Assembly: GCF_040730185.1 (NCBI RefSeq)
Contig: NZ_CP160402.1
Span: 2,852,001 to 2,916,000, forward strand
DNA from: Streptomyces sp. Je 1-332
GTDB lineage: Bacteria > Actinomycetota > Actinomycetes > Streptomycetales > Streptomycetaceae
DNA: 64,000 nucleotides
Reading direction: 5' to 3'
A program made the translations under genes and the position numbers. Shown piece after piece: positions 1 to 8,844 of this stretch. The notes beneath the pieces are model-generated. The model saw nothing but the letters and a program-made list of their open reading frames with translations. It was not told the DNA's origin and did no database searches. Position 1 is the first letter of the stretch. Every line of letters starts with the position of its first letter.

Positions 1-995
1 TCCTGGTTGTCGGGGACCTCCTGCCACTGGTCACGGAAGGAGTGCGTGACGGGCAGGTCGGGGTTCCAGACCGGCTTGGGGGTGCTGCTGCGGTGCTGTA
101 CGCGGCAGTTGCGCAGGCCCGCGACCGCCGAGCCCTCCGTGCCGTCCACCTGGAACTCGACCAGCTCGTCGCGGTTCACGCGGACCGTCCAGGAGGAGTT
201 GATCTGCGCGACCGCGCCGCCTTCGAGCTCGAAGATGCCGTACGCCGCGTCGTCCGCCGTCGCGTCGTAGGGCTTGTCCCGCTCGTCCCAGCGCTGCGGT
301 ACGTGCGTGGCCGCCAGCGCCTGGACGCTGCGTACGCGGCCGAACAGCTCGTGCAGGACGTACTCCCAGTGCGGGAACATGTCGACGACGATGCCGCCGC
401 CGTCCTGCGCGCGGTAGTTCCAGGAGGGGCGTTGGGCGCTCTGCCAGTCGCCCTCGAAGACCCAGTAGCCGAACTCGCCGCGGACGGACAGGATCTGGCC
501 GAAGAAGCCGCCGTCGATCAGGCGCTTCAGTTTGAGCAGTCCCGGTAGAAAGAGCTTGTCCTGGACCACGCCGTGCTTGATGCCGGCGGACGCGGCGAGG
601 CGGGCCAGTTCGAGGGCGCCCGCGAGGCCGGTCGCGGACGGCTTCTCGGTGTAGACGTGCTTGCCGGCGGCGATGGCCCGCTTGATGGCTTCCTCGCGCG
701 CGGACGTGACCTGCGCGTCGAAGTAGATGTCGATGGTGGGGTCCGCGAGGACCGCGTCCAGGTCGGTCGAGACGGCCTTCTCGGCGTCGAGTCCGTGGCG
801 CTCCGCGATCTCCCGCAGGGCGTTCTCCCTGCGGCCCACCAGGACCGGCTCGGGCCACAGCACCGTGTTGTCGGCGTCACCGAGGGGGAGTCCGCCCTGC
901 TCGCGCAGGGCGAGCAGGGAGCGGACGAGGTGCTGGCGGTAGCCCATCCGTCCCGTCACACCGTTCATGGCGATGCGCACCGTCTTGCGAGTCAC
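1..995 (-). CDS. Gfo/Idh/MocA family oxidoreductase (C-terminus cut by window edge)
   Basis: Predicted NAD(P)-dependent dehydrogenase acting on a sugar or cyclitol. About 331 residues are visible; the C-terminus lies left of base 1. The GTG start at 995 is chosen because a GGAGGGA Shine-Dalgarno lies just upstream on the minus strand and the protein then opens MTRKTVRIAMNG, followed by a nucleotide-binding turn (GVTGRMG). The family signature TEKP (in KHVYTEKPSATG) lies near residue 115 and supplies the catalytic lysine of this family. It is divergent from a LacI regulator, with an operator-like palindrome between them, so it is probably that regulator's target. The substrate cannot be read from the sequence. 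Confidence 0.85.
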   Translation of the reverse strand, partial: MTRKTVRIAMNGVTGRMGYRQHLVRSLLALREQGGLPLGDADNTVLWPEPVLVGRRENALREIAERHGLDAEKAVSTDLDAVLADPTIDIYFDAQVTSAREEAIKRAIAAGKHVYTEKPSATGLAGALELARLAASAGIKHGVVQDKLFLPGLLKLKRLIDGGFFGQILSVRGEFGYWVFEGDWQSAQRPSWNYRAQDGGGIVVDMFPHWEYVLHELFGRVRSVQALAATHVPQRWDERDKPYDATADDAAYGIFELEGGAVAQINSSWTVRVNRDELVEFQVDGTEGSAVAGLRNCRVQHRSSTPKPVWNPDLPVTHSFRDQWQEVPDNQ

Positions 996-1026
996 AGGGA
1001 GTCCCTCCGTACGCAGGTAAGCGTAT

Positions 1027-1040
1027 AGCAAGCGCTTTCT
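1027..1040. promoter_or_regulatory. LacI-type operator candidate
   Basis: AGCAAGCGCTTTCT is a near-palindrome centred on GCGC, the usual core of LacI/GalR-family operators. It lies in the 120-base gap between the divergent dehydrogenase (start 995) and LacI regulator (start 1118), placed to control both. This is inferred from pattern and position only. Confidence 0.5.
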
Positions 1041-1117
1041 ACATGAGAAGAAGCTAGCCTGCCGCACAAGGTTCGGACAAGGGCTTCGGACCAGAGCCGT
1101 GACCGGAGGACGCCGAG

Positions 1118-2191
1118 ATGACCGTGACCCTGGCCGACGTGGCGGCCCGCGCCCAGGTCTCCCCCGCTACCGTCTCCCGCGTACTGAACGGCAACTACCC
1201 CGTCGCCGCGGCCACCCGGGAGCGTGTCCTGCGGGCCGTGGACGACCTCGACTACGTCCTCAACGGGCCCGCGAGCTCGCTCGCCGCGGCCACGTCCGAC
1301 CTGGTCGGCATCCTGGTGAACGACATCGCCGACCCCTTCTTCGGGATCATGGCGGGCGCCGTCCAGTCGGAGATCGGCGGTCCCGGCGGACGCGCCGGGG
1401 GTGAGCGGATGGCCGTGGTCTGCAACACCGGGGGCTCCCCGGAGCGCGAGCTGACCTATCTGACCCTGCTCCAGCGCCAGCGCGCCGCCGCGGTCGTCCT
1501 GACCGGCGGCGCCCTTGAGGACCCCGCGCACGCCGCCGCGATGTCCGCCAAACTGGCACGCCTGGCGGACGCGGGCACCCGCATCGTGCTCTGCGGACGC
1601 CCGCCACTGGAGGACTCGGACGCGGCGGTGGCCACGCTCACCTTCGACAACCGCAGCGGCGGACGGCGGCTCACGGAGCATCTGCTGACGCTGGGGCACC
1701 GCAGGATCGGGTACGTGGCGGGGCCGATGGAGCGGACGACGACCCGGCACCGGCTCGAAGGCCACCGGGAGGCCATCGAAGCCTTCGGCACCGGCAACCC
1801 CGGCAACACCGACGACGACCAGGAAGAGCTGACCGTCCACGGCCCCTACACCCGCCGCTCCGGCTACGAGGCCACGCTCGAACTCCTGCGCCGCGCCCCG
1901 GACTTGACCGCCATCGTGGCCGCCAACGACACGGTCGCCCTGGGCGCGTCCGCCGCCCTGCGCGAGCGCGGTCTGCGTATCCCCGACGACATCTCGGTGG
2001 CGGGCTTCGACGACCTGCCCTTCTCGATCGACGCCGTCCCCGCCCTGACGACCGTACGCCTGCCGCTGCACGAGGCAGGCGCCCGCGCGGGCCGCCTGGC
2101 CACGGGCTCGGAGGAGGCACCGCCCGGCGGCGTGGCGACGATCGGGGCGGAGCTGATGGTGCGGGGGTCCACGGCGCCGCCGTGTCGGTGA
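1118..2191 (+). CDS. LacI/GalR family transcriptional regulator
   Basis: DNA-binding sugar-responsive repressor of 357 residues, the usual family length. The N-terminus carries the LacI helix-turn-helix (TLADVAARAQVSPATVSRVL, about residues 3-22) and a hinge-helix region. The remainder is the periplasmic-binding-protein-like effector domain, ending in the family motif VAGFDDLPF about 60 residues from the C-terminus. The start is supported by GGAGG seven bases or so upstream. It is divergent from a Gfo/Idh dehydrogenase and probably regulates it and itself through the palindrome at 1027-1040. The effector is unknown. Confidence 0.9.
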   Translation: MTVTLADVAARAQVSPATVSRVLNGNYPVAAATRERVLRAVDDLDYVLNGPASSLAAATSDLVGILVNDIADPFFGIMAGAVQSEIGGPGGRAGGERMAVVCNTGGSPERELTYLTLLQRQRAAAVVLTGGALEDPAHAAAMSAKLARLADAGTRIVLCGRPPLEDSDAAVATLTFDNRSGGRRLTEHLLTLGHRRIGYVAGPMERTTTRHRLEGHREAIEAFGTGNPGNTDDDQEELTVHGPYTRRSGYEATLELLRRAPDLTAIVAANDTVALGASAALRERGLRIPDDISVAGFDDLPFSIDAVPALTTVRLPLHEAGARAGRLATGSEEAPPGGVATIGAELMVRGSTAPPCR

Positions 2192-2235
2192 GGCCTTGAT
2201 GTCGTTGACATCGACGGAAGCAGGTGGAGGCGCAT

Positions 2236-2802
2236 ATGACAGCCATGGAGGCGCCAAGCGCGTGGGCCGTACTGGACGGTGTGAACCTTCCGCGCGGCTA
2301 CCGCGTCGAGATCACCGCTGGCAAGATCATCATGATGCCGCGCAGTGAGTATCAGTGGAAGGTTGTCCTCTCGGCTGCCCCACAGATCGCCCAGCAGCTC
2401 GCCTCCCACGGCACGGCTCTCTCGGACGTCATGGTCGATTTCCCGTCCAGCCAGTACGGCTACGCGCCCGACCTGGCGATCGTCGCCCCCGGATCCGAGC
2501 GCAACAGCCGTGGCCGCTTCGAGTGGCACAGCCTGGAGGCGGTCATCGAGGTCGTCTCGCGGAGCAGCCGGGACAACGACTTCGCCAAGAAGTTCCATCT
2601 CTACGCGGAATGCGGCATCCCGGTCTACGTGGTCATCGACCTTGAGGACGGCGTCTGCACCGTCCACCGCGGCCCGACCAGGACCGGGAGCTACGAGGAG
2701 GAGACCAAGGTCCCCTTCGGCCAGGACCTCACCCTGCCCCTCCAGGGACGCGACATCACCATCACCACCGGCGGCTTTCCGAAGGCCGGGGAGCTGGGGT
2801 GA
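2236..2802 (+). CDS. Uma2 family (DUF820) PD-(D/E)XK-like protein
   Basis: A 188-residue Uma2-family protein, a group with a restriction-endonuclease-like fold whose cellular role is not established. Visible core motifs are APDLAIV (Asp), AVIEVVS (Glu) and a following Lys in DFAKKFHLYAECG, then VYVVID, in the order expected for the nuclease fold. ATG 2236 is preferred because GGTGGAGG lies six bases upstream. GTG 2224 and ATG 2245 are in-frame alternatives. It follows the LacI gene by 44 bases on the same strand but has no evident functional link to it. Such proteins occur in many copies in Streptomyces. Confidence 0.8.
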   Translation: MTAMEAPSAWAVLDGVNLPRGYRVEITAGKIIMMPRSEYQWKVVLSAAPQIAQQLASHGTALSDVMVDFPSSQYGYAPDLAIVAPGSERNSRGRFEWHSLEAVIEVVSRSSRDNDFAKKFHLYAECGIPVYVVIDLEDGVCTVHRGPTRTGSYEEETKVPFGQDLTLPLQGRDITITTGGFPKAGELG

Positions 2803-2854
2803 GCGGAGTTCGGTCCCGGCTGGGCATGGTGGTCATGAGCGGGGCGGCGTACCG

Positions 2855-2867
2855 TTGACTCAGTCAA
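2855..2867. promoter_or_regulatory. Perfect 13-bp palindrome, MarR operator candidate
   Basis: TTGACTCAGTCAA is a perfect 6-1-6 inverted repeat 35 bases before the MarR-GNAT start at 2902. MarR regulators commonly bind such short palindromes in their own promoters, so autoregulation is likely. TTGACT could also form part of a -35 element, in which case bound protein would occlude the promoter. Confidence 0.5.
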
Positions 2868-2901
2868 AGGTGAGTGCTTTCGATGGCCTCGGAGTGAGCC
2901 C

Positions 2902-3861
2902 ATGTCGCATGCCGCGCCCGACACCCCCGTCCGTGACTTCCGCGCCTTCAACCGCTTCTACACGAACCTCATCGGCGCCCTCGACTACAGCCGGCACACC
3001 TACGTCCCGTACACCCTCACCGAGTCCCGCGTCCTCTACGAGCTCGCTCACTCGCCGCGCACGGACGCGGCCGACCTGCGGGCCGAACTGACCCTTGATG
3101 CCGGGTACTTGAGTCGGCTGCTCGGCAAGTTCGAGAAGGCCGGGCTCGTCGAGCGGGCCCCCTCCGCGCGTGATCCCCGGCGTCAGAGCATCACGCTCAC
3201 CGCCCGGGGGCGGGAGGCCGCCGCGCTCCTGGACGAGCGGTCGGACGAATCGGTCGGATCCCTGCTCTCGACCGTGGCGCCCGGCGAGCGCACCCGGCTC
3301 GCGGCGGCCATGCGCACCGTGCGGCAGATCCTGGAGGACAGCAGGGCGGGCAAGGGCGCCCGGGCCCCGGAGGTGGTTCTGCGGGAGCCCGGACCCGGGG
3401 ACCTCGGGTGGATCGTGCAGCGCAACGCCGCCCTGTACGCGGCGGAGTACGGGTTCAACATCGACTACGAGGGCCTGGTCGCCCGGATCGTCGCCGACTT
3501 CGCGGAGGATCACGATCCTTACCTGGAGCGGGTGTGGATCGCCGAGCTCGACGGGCGGCCCGTGGGGTCCGTGATGTGCGTGCGCGACGAGGCGCCCGGG
3601 ACCGCCCGGCTGCGGCTCCTGCTCGTCGAGCCGGACGCGCGGGGGTACGGGATCGGGGATCAACTCGTCGGAGCCTGCGTCGAGTTCGCGCGCGGCGTCG
3701 GTTACCGCGAGATGGCCCTGTGGACCAACGACATCCTCGGCGCCGCCCGCACCATCTACCAGCGGCACGGCTTCGTCCTCGTCGACGAGAAACCGCACCG
3801 CTCGTTCGGCGTGGACCTGCTGGGGCAGGACTGGCAACTGCACCTAGGGTCTGCGTCATGA
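2902..3861 (+). CDS. MarR-type helix-turn-helix / GNAT acetyltransferase fusion
   Basis: A 319-residue two-domain protein. Residues about 1-150 form a MarR winged-helix domain: VLYELAHSPRTDAADLRAEL, then LDAGYLSRLLGKFEKAGLVE as recognition helix, and a wing with DPRRQSITLT. Residues about 155-319 form a GNAT acetyltransferase with the acetyl-CoA-binding motif A (LLLVEPDARGYGIGDQLVG) and the later ARTIYQRHGF. This architecture is known in actinobacteria and proteobacteria, and a small-molecule substrate may also be the regulator's signal. The stop codon overlaps the next gene by ATGA, so the isomerase is translationally coupled. A 13-bp palindrome in the promoter suggests autoregulation. Confidence 0.88.
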   Translation: MSHAAPDTPVRDFRAFNRFYTNLIGALDYSRHTYVPYTLTESRVLYELAHSPRTDAADLRAELTLDAGYLSRLLGKFEKAGLVERAPSARDPRRQSITLTARGREAAALLDERSDESVGSLLSTVAPGERTRLAAAMRTVRQILEDSRAGKGARAPEVVLREPGPGDLGWIVQRNAALYAAEYGFNIDYEGLVARIVADFAEDHDPYLERVWIAELDGRPVGSVMCVRDEAPGTARLRLLLVEPDARGYGIGDQLVGACVEFARGVGYREMALWTNDILGAARTIYQRHGFVLVDEKPHRSFGVDLLGQDWQLHLGSAS

Positions 3862-4661
3862 AACTCGCCTTCTCCACCCTCGGCGTGCCCGGTCTCCCCC
3901 TCGCCGACGTGCTGAACCTGGCCACCACGCACGGCTATCAGGGCGTCGAGCTGCGCGCGCACCCCGAGGAGCCGGTCCACCCGGGGATCGGCCTCACCGA
4001 ACGGGCCGACGTGGCCGCGCAGTTCAAGACCGCGGGCATCGAGGTTCTCGGTATCGCCGGGTACGCGCGCGTGGCGGAGCCCGGCGACGACGAGCCAGTC
4101 CTCGACGACATACGCTCCCTGCTCACCCTCGCCCGTGACCTGGGCGCCCCCTTCATCCGCGTCTTCCCCGGCGGCAGCAGCGAACAGAGCGCGGACGAGG
4201 CCGACGCGACGGCCGCCCGACGGCTCGGCACGGCAGCCGAGTTCGCCGCGGACTTCGGCATCCGCATCCTCCTGGAGACCCACGACTCGCACCGCACGGG
4301 CGCCGCGGCGACCCGCGTGCTCGGCGCGGTGGGCCACCGGCACGCCGGCGCCCTGTGGGACGTGATGCACACCTGGCTCGGCGGTGAGTCCCCCGCGGAG
4401 AGCCACGCGGCGCTCTCCCCGTACCTCGGCTACGTACAGGTGAAGGACATCGCGTCGGCCGACGACACGACACCGCTCGGCCTCGGCGAGGGCGTCCTGC
4501 CGCTCGCCGAGTGCGTGGACGTGCTGCTCGGCGGGGAGCACCGGGACGGCTGGCTGTGCTGGGAGTACGAGAAGCGGTGGTACGAGGACGCGGCGCCGCT
4601 CCCCGAACTCCTGGGCCCGGGGCGGGACTTCCTGTCCCGGCTCCTGAACCGCCCCGCCTGA
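3858..4661 (+). CDS. Sugar phosphate isomerase/epimerase (AP-endonuclease-2 TIM barrel)
   Basis: Predicted metal-dependent TIM-barrel isomerase of 267 residues, related to IolE, IolI and xylose isomerase. Visible features are the opening strand MKLAFSTLG, the ligand-bearing segment ILLETHDSH, ALWDVMHTW, YVQVKDI, and a terminal WLCWEYEKRW supplying a Glu. The start overlaps the stop of the MarR-GNAT gene by four bases, so the two form an operon. The dehydrogenase at the left edge is a typical partner of such isomerases, but the two genes lie in separate units here. The substrate is unknown. Confidence 0.85.
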   Translation: MKLAFSTLGVPGLPLADVLNLATTHGYQGVELRAHPEEPVHPGIGLTERADVAAQFKTAGIEVLGIAGYARVAEPGDDEPVLDDIRSLLTLARDLGAPFIRVFPGGSSEQSADEADATAARRLGTAAEFAADFGIRILLETHDSHRTGAAATRVLGAVGHRHAGALWDVMHTWLGGESPAESHAALSPYLGYVQVKDIASADDTTPLGLGEGVLPLAECVDVLLGGEHRDGWLCWEYEKRWYEDAAPLPELLGPGRDFLSRLLNRPA

Positions 4662-4841
4662 CGCCGTCAGCGGCGGCCACGAGGGCGGCCAGGAGGACAG
4701 GCGCGGGCCGCATGCGTCGAGGGTCACCCGCCCCGCCCCTACCATGCAGGACCAGCGCGGATCTCCGCATGATGGGATGAAGCAACGCTTACGGATCGGG
4801 CGGCGCGGCCAGGCGTCGCCGACCACTGGGGAGGGCTTCTC

Positions 4842-5762
4842 GTGCTCGATCTCGCTCGGCTCCGCGCCCTGCACGCCGTCTCCGTGCACGGCACCGTCGG
4901 AGCCGCCGCCACCGCGCTCGGCTACACCCCGTCCGCCGTCTCCCAGCAGATAGCCAAGCTGGAGCGCGAGACCCGCACCACCCTCCTCGAGCGGCAGGGC
5001 CGAGGTGTGGCGCTCACCGAGGAGGCACGTCATCTCGCGTCCACCGCGCAGGAGTTGATGGCGATCGTGGAGCGCGCGGAGACCGAGCTCGAGGAGCGGC
5101 GCGGGCTGCCCGCGGGCCGTCTGACCATCGCCGCGTTCGCCTCGGCCGCGCGTGGCCTGATGCCGGTCACCCTCGCGGATCTCGCCCGGCGGCACCCGGC
5201 GCTCGACGCCCGGATGTCGGAGGTCGACCCGCATCTCTCCGTGGATCTCGTGACCAGGGGTGCGGTGGACATGGCGGTCGTGCACGACTGGGACATCGCA
5301 CCGCTGCCCACGCCTCCGGGCGTCGAACAGGCCGTCATCGGCGACGACTTCTGCGACCTCGTCGTGCCCGCGGGACACCGGCTCGCGGGCCGTGAAGCCG
5401 TGCGCCGCGAGGAGCTGAAGGGCGAGCGGTGGATCACGCAGCCGCCGGGGCTCGTCTGCCACGAGTGGCTGGTGCGCACCCTGCGCGAGGCGGGCTGCGA
5501 GCCGGACATCGCGCACACCGCGGAGGAGAACCCCACCCTGGTCGCGCTGGTCGCCGCGGGGCTCGGCATCGCGCTCATCCCCCGCCTCGGCCGCGGGGCG
5601 ATCCCGGACGGCGCGGTCACCGTGCGGCTCGATCCGCTGCCGGTGCGGCGGCTCTACGCGCTGTGGCGGGCCGGGGCGTCGCGGCGCCCCGCGATCGCCG
5701 AGACGGTACGGACGCTGCAGGGGCACTGGACCGGCGCGGCGCGCGTGAAGCAGGGCTCCTGA
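4842..5762 (+). CDS. LysR family transcriptional regulator
   Basis: A 306-residue LysR-type regulator. The N-terminal winged helix-turn-helix (LRALHAVSVHGTVGAAATAL, then YTPSAVSQQIAKLE) is followed by a linker helix and a type 2 periplasmic-binding effector domain (LPAGRLTIAAFASAARGLMP, LVAAGLGIALIPRL). The GTG start at 4842 has GGGAGGG about seven bases upstream. No divergent partner gene is present, since the isomerase upstream is on the same strand. Its target therefore cannot be assigned from context. Confidence 0.9.
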   Translation: MLDLARLRALHAVSVHGTVGAAATALGYTPSAVSQQIAKLERETRTTLLERQGRGVALTEEARHLASTAQELMAIVERAETELEERRGLPAGRLTIAAFASAARGLMPVTLADLARRHPALDARMSEVDPHLSVDLVTRGAVDMAVVHDWDIAPLPTPPGVEQAVIGDDFCDLVVPAGHRLAGREAVRREELKGERWITQPPGLVCHEWLVRTLREAGCEPDIAHTAEENPTLVALVAAGLGIALIPRLGRGAIPDGAVTVRLDPLPVRRLYALWRAGASRRPAIAETVRTLQGHWTGAARVKQGS

Positions 5763-5807
5763 CACCGAAGCGGCCACTCCCGCCCCGAGGTGGCCTCCCG
5801 AAGCCCG

Positions 5808-5872
5808 CGGAGCCGCCTCCCGAGCCCCACGGAGCGGCCCCCGAACCCCACGGAGCCGCCTCCCGAACCCCA
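5808..5872. repeat. Imperfect 22-base tandem repeat, three units
   Basis: Units of 22, 21 and 22 bases (5808-5829, 5830-5850, 5851-5872) share the core CGGAGCCGCCTCCCGAACCC with a few substitutions. It is non-coding by position and could be a slippage product. No function is apparent. Confidence 0.7.
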
Positions 5873-6040
5873 GGACTCCCCCGCGCACCACTTTCCGGAA
5901 AACGCCCCCTATGGGGAACCCGCGCGGAGCAACCACCGTCCAACTGGCGTGCTGCCGGGTGAGTCTCCGCGCGGCGGTGTCGGCATCGCTGCTGGCTGCG
6001 AACGCTGACCACCCTCTCTGCCGCCCGCGGCCGGCAGCAT

Positions 6041-6082
6041 GCCGTCACCGGTGCGCCCCCCTTCAACAGCGCCGGTGACGGC
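6041..6082. terminator. Inverted repeat, possible terminator of the LysR gene
   Basis: GCCGTCACCGG (6041-6051) and CCGGTGACGGC (6072-6082) form a perfect 11-bp stem with a 20-base loop. There is no T-tract, as is common for Streptomyces terminators. It lies between two plus-strand genes and may instead be a regulatory hairpin in the GH3 leader. Confidence 0.5.
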
Positions 6083-6253
6083 CCCCTCTCCTTCGCGTCC
6101 TTCGCGGCGACCGGCGACTCCCGCCGCCCGCTCTCTTGACCGGCAGAAATCTTCGGGATATCCGTGACTCTCGGAAAGTTTCCTTCAGCCGGTTTCCCCA
6201 GCCCGGCTCCGGCCCGGTTTCCGTCCTCGTAGGGCGTCCCCGAAGGAGCTCAC

Positions 6254-8101
6254 ATGTCCCACATGTCCCACCGCAACGCCTCCAGACGTACCCTGCTCAC
6301 CGCCACGGCCGTCGCGGCGACGGCCCTGGCGGCGCCCTCCGCCGCCCACGCGGCCGGGGACGGTGACCGCGGTCGCGACCGGAAGCTGCGGGAGCTCATC
6401 TCCCGCATGAGCCTGGAAGAGAAGGTCGGCCAGCTCTTCGTGATGCATGTGTACGGCCACTCCGCCACCGAGCCCGACCAGGCGGACGTCGACGCCAACC
6501 TCAAGGAGCTCGGCGTGCGCACCGCCGCGGAGGCGGTCGCCAAGTACCACCTCGGCGGCATCATCTACTTCGGCTGGGCCCACAACACCCGTGACCCGCA
6601 CCAGATCGCCGCCCTCTCGAACGGCATCCAGCGCGCCGCCCTCACCCCGCAGGCCCCGCAGGACTCCCCCACCGCCCGCATCCCGCTGCTCATCTCCACC
6701 GACCAGGAGCACGGAGCCGTCGCCCGCGTCGGCGTCCCCGCCACGCTCCTGCCTGGCGCGATGGCCCTGGGCGCCGCGGGCTCACGCTCCACCGCACGCA
6801 AGGCGGCCCGCATCGCGGGCACCGAACTGCGCGCGCTCGGCATCCGGCAGAACTACGCCCCGGTCGCCGACGTGAACGTCAACCCCGCCAACCCCGTCAT
6901 CGCCGTACGCTCCTTCGGCTCCGACCCCGAAGCGGTCGCCGAACTGGTCGCCGCGCAGGTCACGGGCTACCAGAGCACGGACATCGCCTCGACGTCCAAG
7001 CACTTCCCCGGGCACGGCGACACCAAGGACGACAGCCACTCCAAGCTGCCGTACATCCACCACACCCGTGAGCAGTGGGAAACCCTGGACGCCCCGCCGT
7101 TCCGGGCGGCGGTGGCCGCGGGCATCGACTCGATCATGACCGCACACATCGTGGTCCCGGCCCTCGACCCGGCGGAGGACCCGGCCACGCTCTCCCACCC
7201 CATCCTCACCGGCATCCTGCGCGAGGAACTCGGCTACGACGGAGTCGTGGTGACGGACTCGCTCGGCATGCAGGGGGTACGCACGAAGTACGGCGACGAC
7301 CGCGTGCCGGTGCTCGCGCTGAAGGCGGGCGTCGACCAGCTCCTGAACCCGCCGAAGCCGGAGATCGCCTGGAACGCGGTACTCCAGGCCGTGCGGGACG
7401 GCGAGTTGACGGAGGCGCGGCTCGACGAATCGATCCTTCGCGTCCTGTGCCTCAAGGCGAAACTCGACCTCTTCTCCGACCCGTACGTCACCTCGCGCGG
7501 CGTCGACCGGGCGGTCGGCACGCGCGCGCATCTCGCCGCCGCCGACCGGATCGCGGAGGAGACGACGACACTGCTGCTCAACAAGGACGGGCTGCTTCCG
7601 CTGTCCCGGAAGTCGCGTCGCAAGGTGCTCGTCGTGGGCGCGGACCCGGCGTCACCCTCGGGGACGACGGGTCCGCCGACGACCGTCATCGGGCGCGAGC
7701 TGACGGACCTCGGCTTCTCGCCGACGGTCCTGCCGACGGGCACGGCACCCTCCGCCGCGAAGATCGCCGAAGCGGTGGCGGCGGCAGCGGGCCAGGACGC
7801 GGTGCTCGTGGGCACGTACAACGTGGGGGCGGGGAGCGCGCAGATCGCCCTGGTGGAAGCGTTGGTGGCGACGGGGGTTCCGGTCGTCGCGGTGGCCATC
7901 CGCAATCCGTACGACGTGGCGCGGCTCCAGGGCGTGGGCGCTTCGCTCGCCGCGTACTGCTGGACGGACGTCGAACTGCGCGCCGCGGTACGGGTGATCG
8001 CGGGGCGCGCCGACCCGCGGGGGCGGCTGCCCGTGCCGGTGCAGCGTGCGGATGATCCGGGGCAGGTGCTGTACCGGGTCGGGCACGGCCTTACGTACTG
8101 A
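6254..8101 (+). CDS. Secreted glycoside hydrolase family 3 protein (NagZ-like)
   Basis: A 615-residue exported GH3 enzyme, predicted to release or phosphorolyse N-acetylglucosamine from chitin or peptidoglycan fragments. A Tat-like signal (NASRRTLLTATAVAATALAA, cut near AHA/AGD) precedes the GH3 barrel. The NagZ hallmark KHFPGHGDTKDDSH carries the Asp-His dyad, and VVVTDSLGM carries the nucleophile Asp. A second, GH3 C-terminal-like domain follows from about residue 430, so the length fits two-domain Bacillus-type NagZ. ATG 6254 has GGAG seven bases upstream; ATG 6263 is an alternative. Some actinobacterial members with this dyad are phosphorylases, so the reaction type is open. Confidence 0.87.
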   Translation: MSHMSHRNASRRTLLTATAVAATALAAPSAAHAAGDGDRGRDRKLRELISRMSLEEKVGQLFVMHVYGHSATEPDQADVDANLKELGVRTAAEAVAKYHLGGIIYFGWAHNTRDPHQIAALSNGIQRAALTPQAPQDSPTARIPLLISTDQEHGAVARVGVPATLLPGAMALGAAGSRSTARKAARIAGTELRALGIRQNYAPVADVNVNPANPVIAVRSFGSDPEAVAELVAAQVTGYQSTDIASTSKHFPGHGDTKDDSHSKLPYIHHTREQWETLDAPPFRAAVAAGIDSIMTAHIVVPALDPAEDPATLSHPILTGILREELGYDGVVVTDSLGMQGVRTKYGDDRVPVLALKAGVDQLLNPPKPEIAWNAVLQAVRDGELTEARLDESILRVLCLKAKLDLFSDPYVTSRGVDRAVGTRAHLAAADRIAEETTTLLLNKDGLLPLSRKSRRKVLVVGADPASPSGTTGPPTTVIGRELTDLGFSPTVLPTGTAPSAAKIAEAVAAAAGQDAVLVGTYNVGAGSAQIALVEALVATGVPVVAVAIRNPYDVARLQGVGASLAAYCWTDVELRAAVRVIAGRADPRGRLPVPVQRADDPGQVLYRVGHGLTY

Positions 8102-8214
8102 TCCGTACGCCGCGCCACCCGCGCGCCACCGCCACCTGACGCAAAGCACCCCACGCGCCTGGCGTGCGCCCGCCCCCGCGGGTCACGCTGGGTGCACAAA
8201 TCGGGGGGTTCGCC

Positions 8215-8835
8215 ATGCTTGTCATGCTTGGCCTGAGGTATGCGGGGTTGCTGCTGGTGGTGTTCGTCGGCGTGAGCGGCTGCCAGCAGTCGCCGGACCC
8301 GGGCTCGGAGTCGCCGGACCGGCAGCCTTCCCCGTCGGCGTCGTCCGGATACGGAGCTGTCTTCCTCGCCGTGGAGGAGTGCAGTTCGCGGGGGCGCGAG
8401 ACGTTCACGGAGGTGCCGTGCACCAGTGAGCGGGCGGCGGCGCGGGTCATCGCCCGCTACGACGGCACGGTCGCGGAGGGTCCGTCATGCCCCGCCCGCA
8501 CGGACTTCGTCCTGCACATCACCGAGAACCGGCCCGCGGTGGACGAGGACGGCAACGGGGAGGTGCCGCGGGGCTACGCCTGCATGCGGAACCTGGAGCT
8601 GCCGCATCCCGGGGATCCCGGGGGTGGGGGTGGGCCTCGGACTGTGGTCGGGGACTGCGTGTACAGCGCGGGGCGGGGGGAGGTGCGGGAGACCGCCTGC
8701 GACGGGTCGGGGGCGAAGCCCCCTGAGTACAGGGTGGCTTCGGCGGCGCCGTCACGTGACGCGTGCCCCGCCGCGACGCAGCTGTACGTGTCGCTGGGGG
8801 GTGGGGGGCGGGTGGGGTGTGCGGTGCGGGTGTGA
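8215..8835 (+). CDS. Putative lipoprotein of unknown function
   Basis: A 206-residue predicted exported lipoprotein. ATG 8215 is chosen because GGGGGG lies five to six bases upstream and the protein then starts with a compact signal peptide ending in the lipobox VSGC (Cys about 23). A GTG at 8164 would add 17 residues before the signal. The mature part opens with a Ser/Pro-rich linker, then has several cysteines (EECSSRG, VPCTSE, GPSCPA, YACMRN, GDCVYS, TACDG, RDACPA, VGCAV), suggesting disulfides after export. I do not recognise the family. It converges with the peptidase gene across a large inverted-repeat element. Confidence 0.75.
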   Translation: MLVMLGLRYAGLLLVVFVGVSGCQQSPDPGSESPDRQPSPSASSGYGAVFLAVEECSSRGRETFTEVPCTSERAAARVIARYDGTVAEGPSCPARTDFVLHITENRPAVDEDGNGEVPRGYACMRNLELPHPGDPGGGGGPRTVVGDCVYSAGRGEVRETACDGSGAKPPEYRVASAAPSRDACPAATQLYVSLGGGGRVGCAVRV

Positions 8836-8844
8836 GCGGTTCCT

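Larger units (their letters stand above)
5763..6253. other. 491-base intergenic region
   Basis: No convincing coding frame was found between the LysR and GH3 genes. The stretch contains a three-unit imperfect tandem repeat at 5808-5872 and a strong inverted repeat at 6041-6082. It ends in the GH3 ribosome-binding site (GAAGGAG at 6242-6248). Confidence 0.6.
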
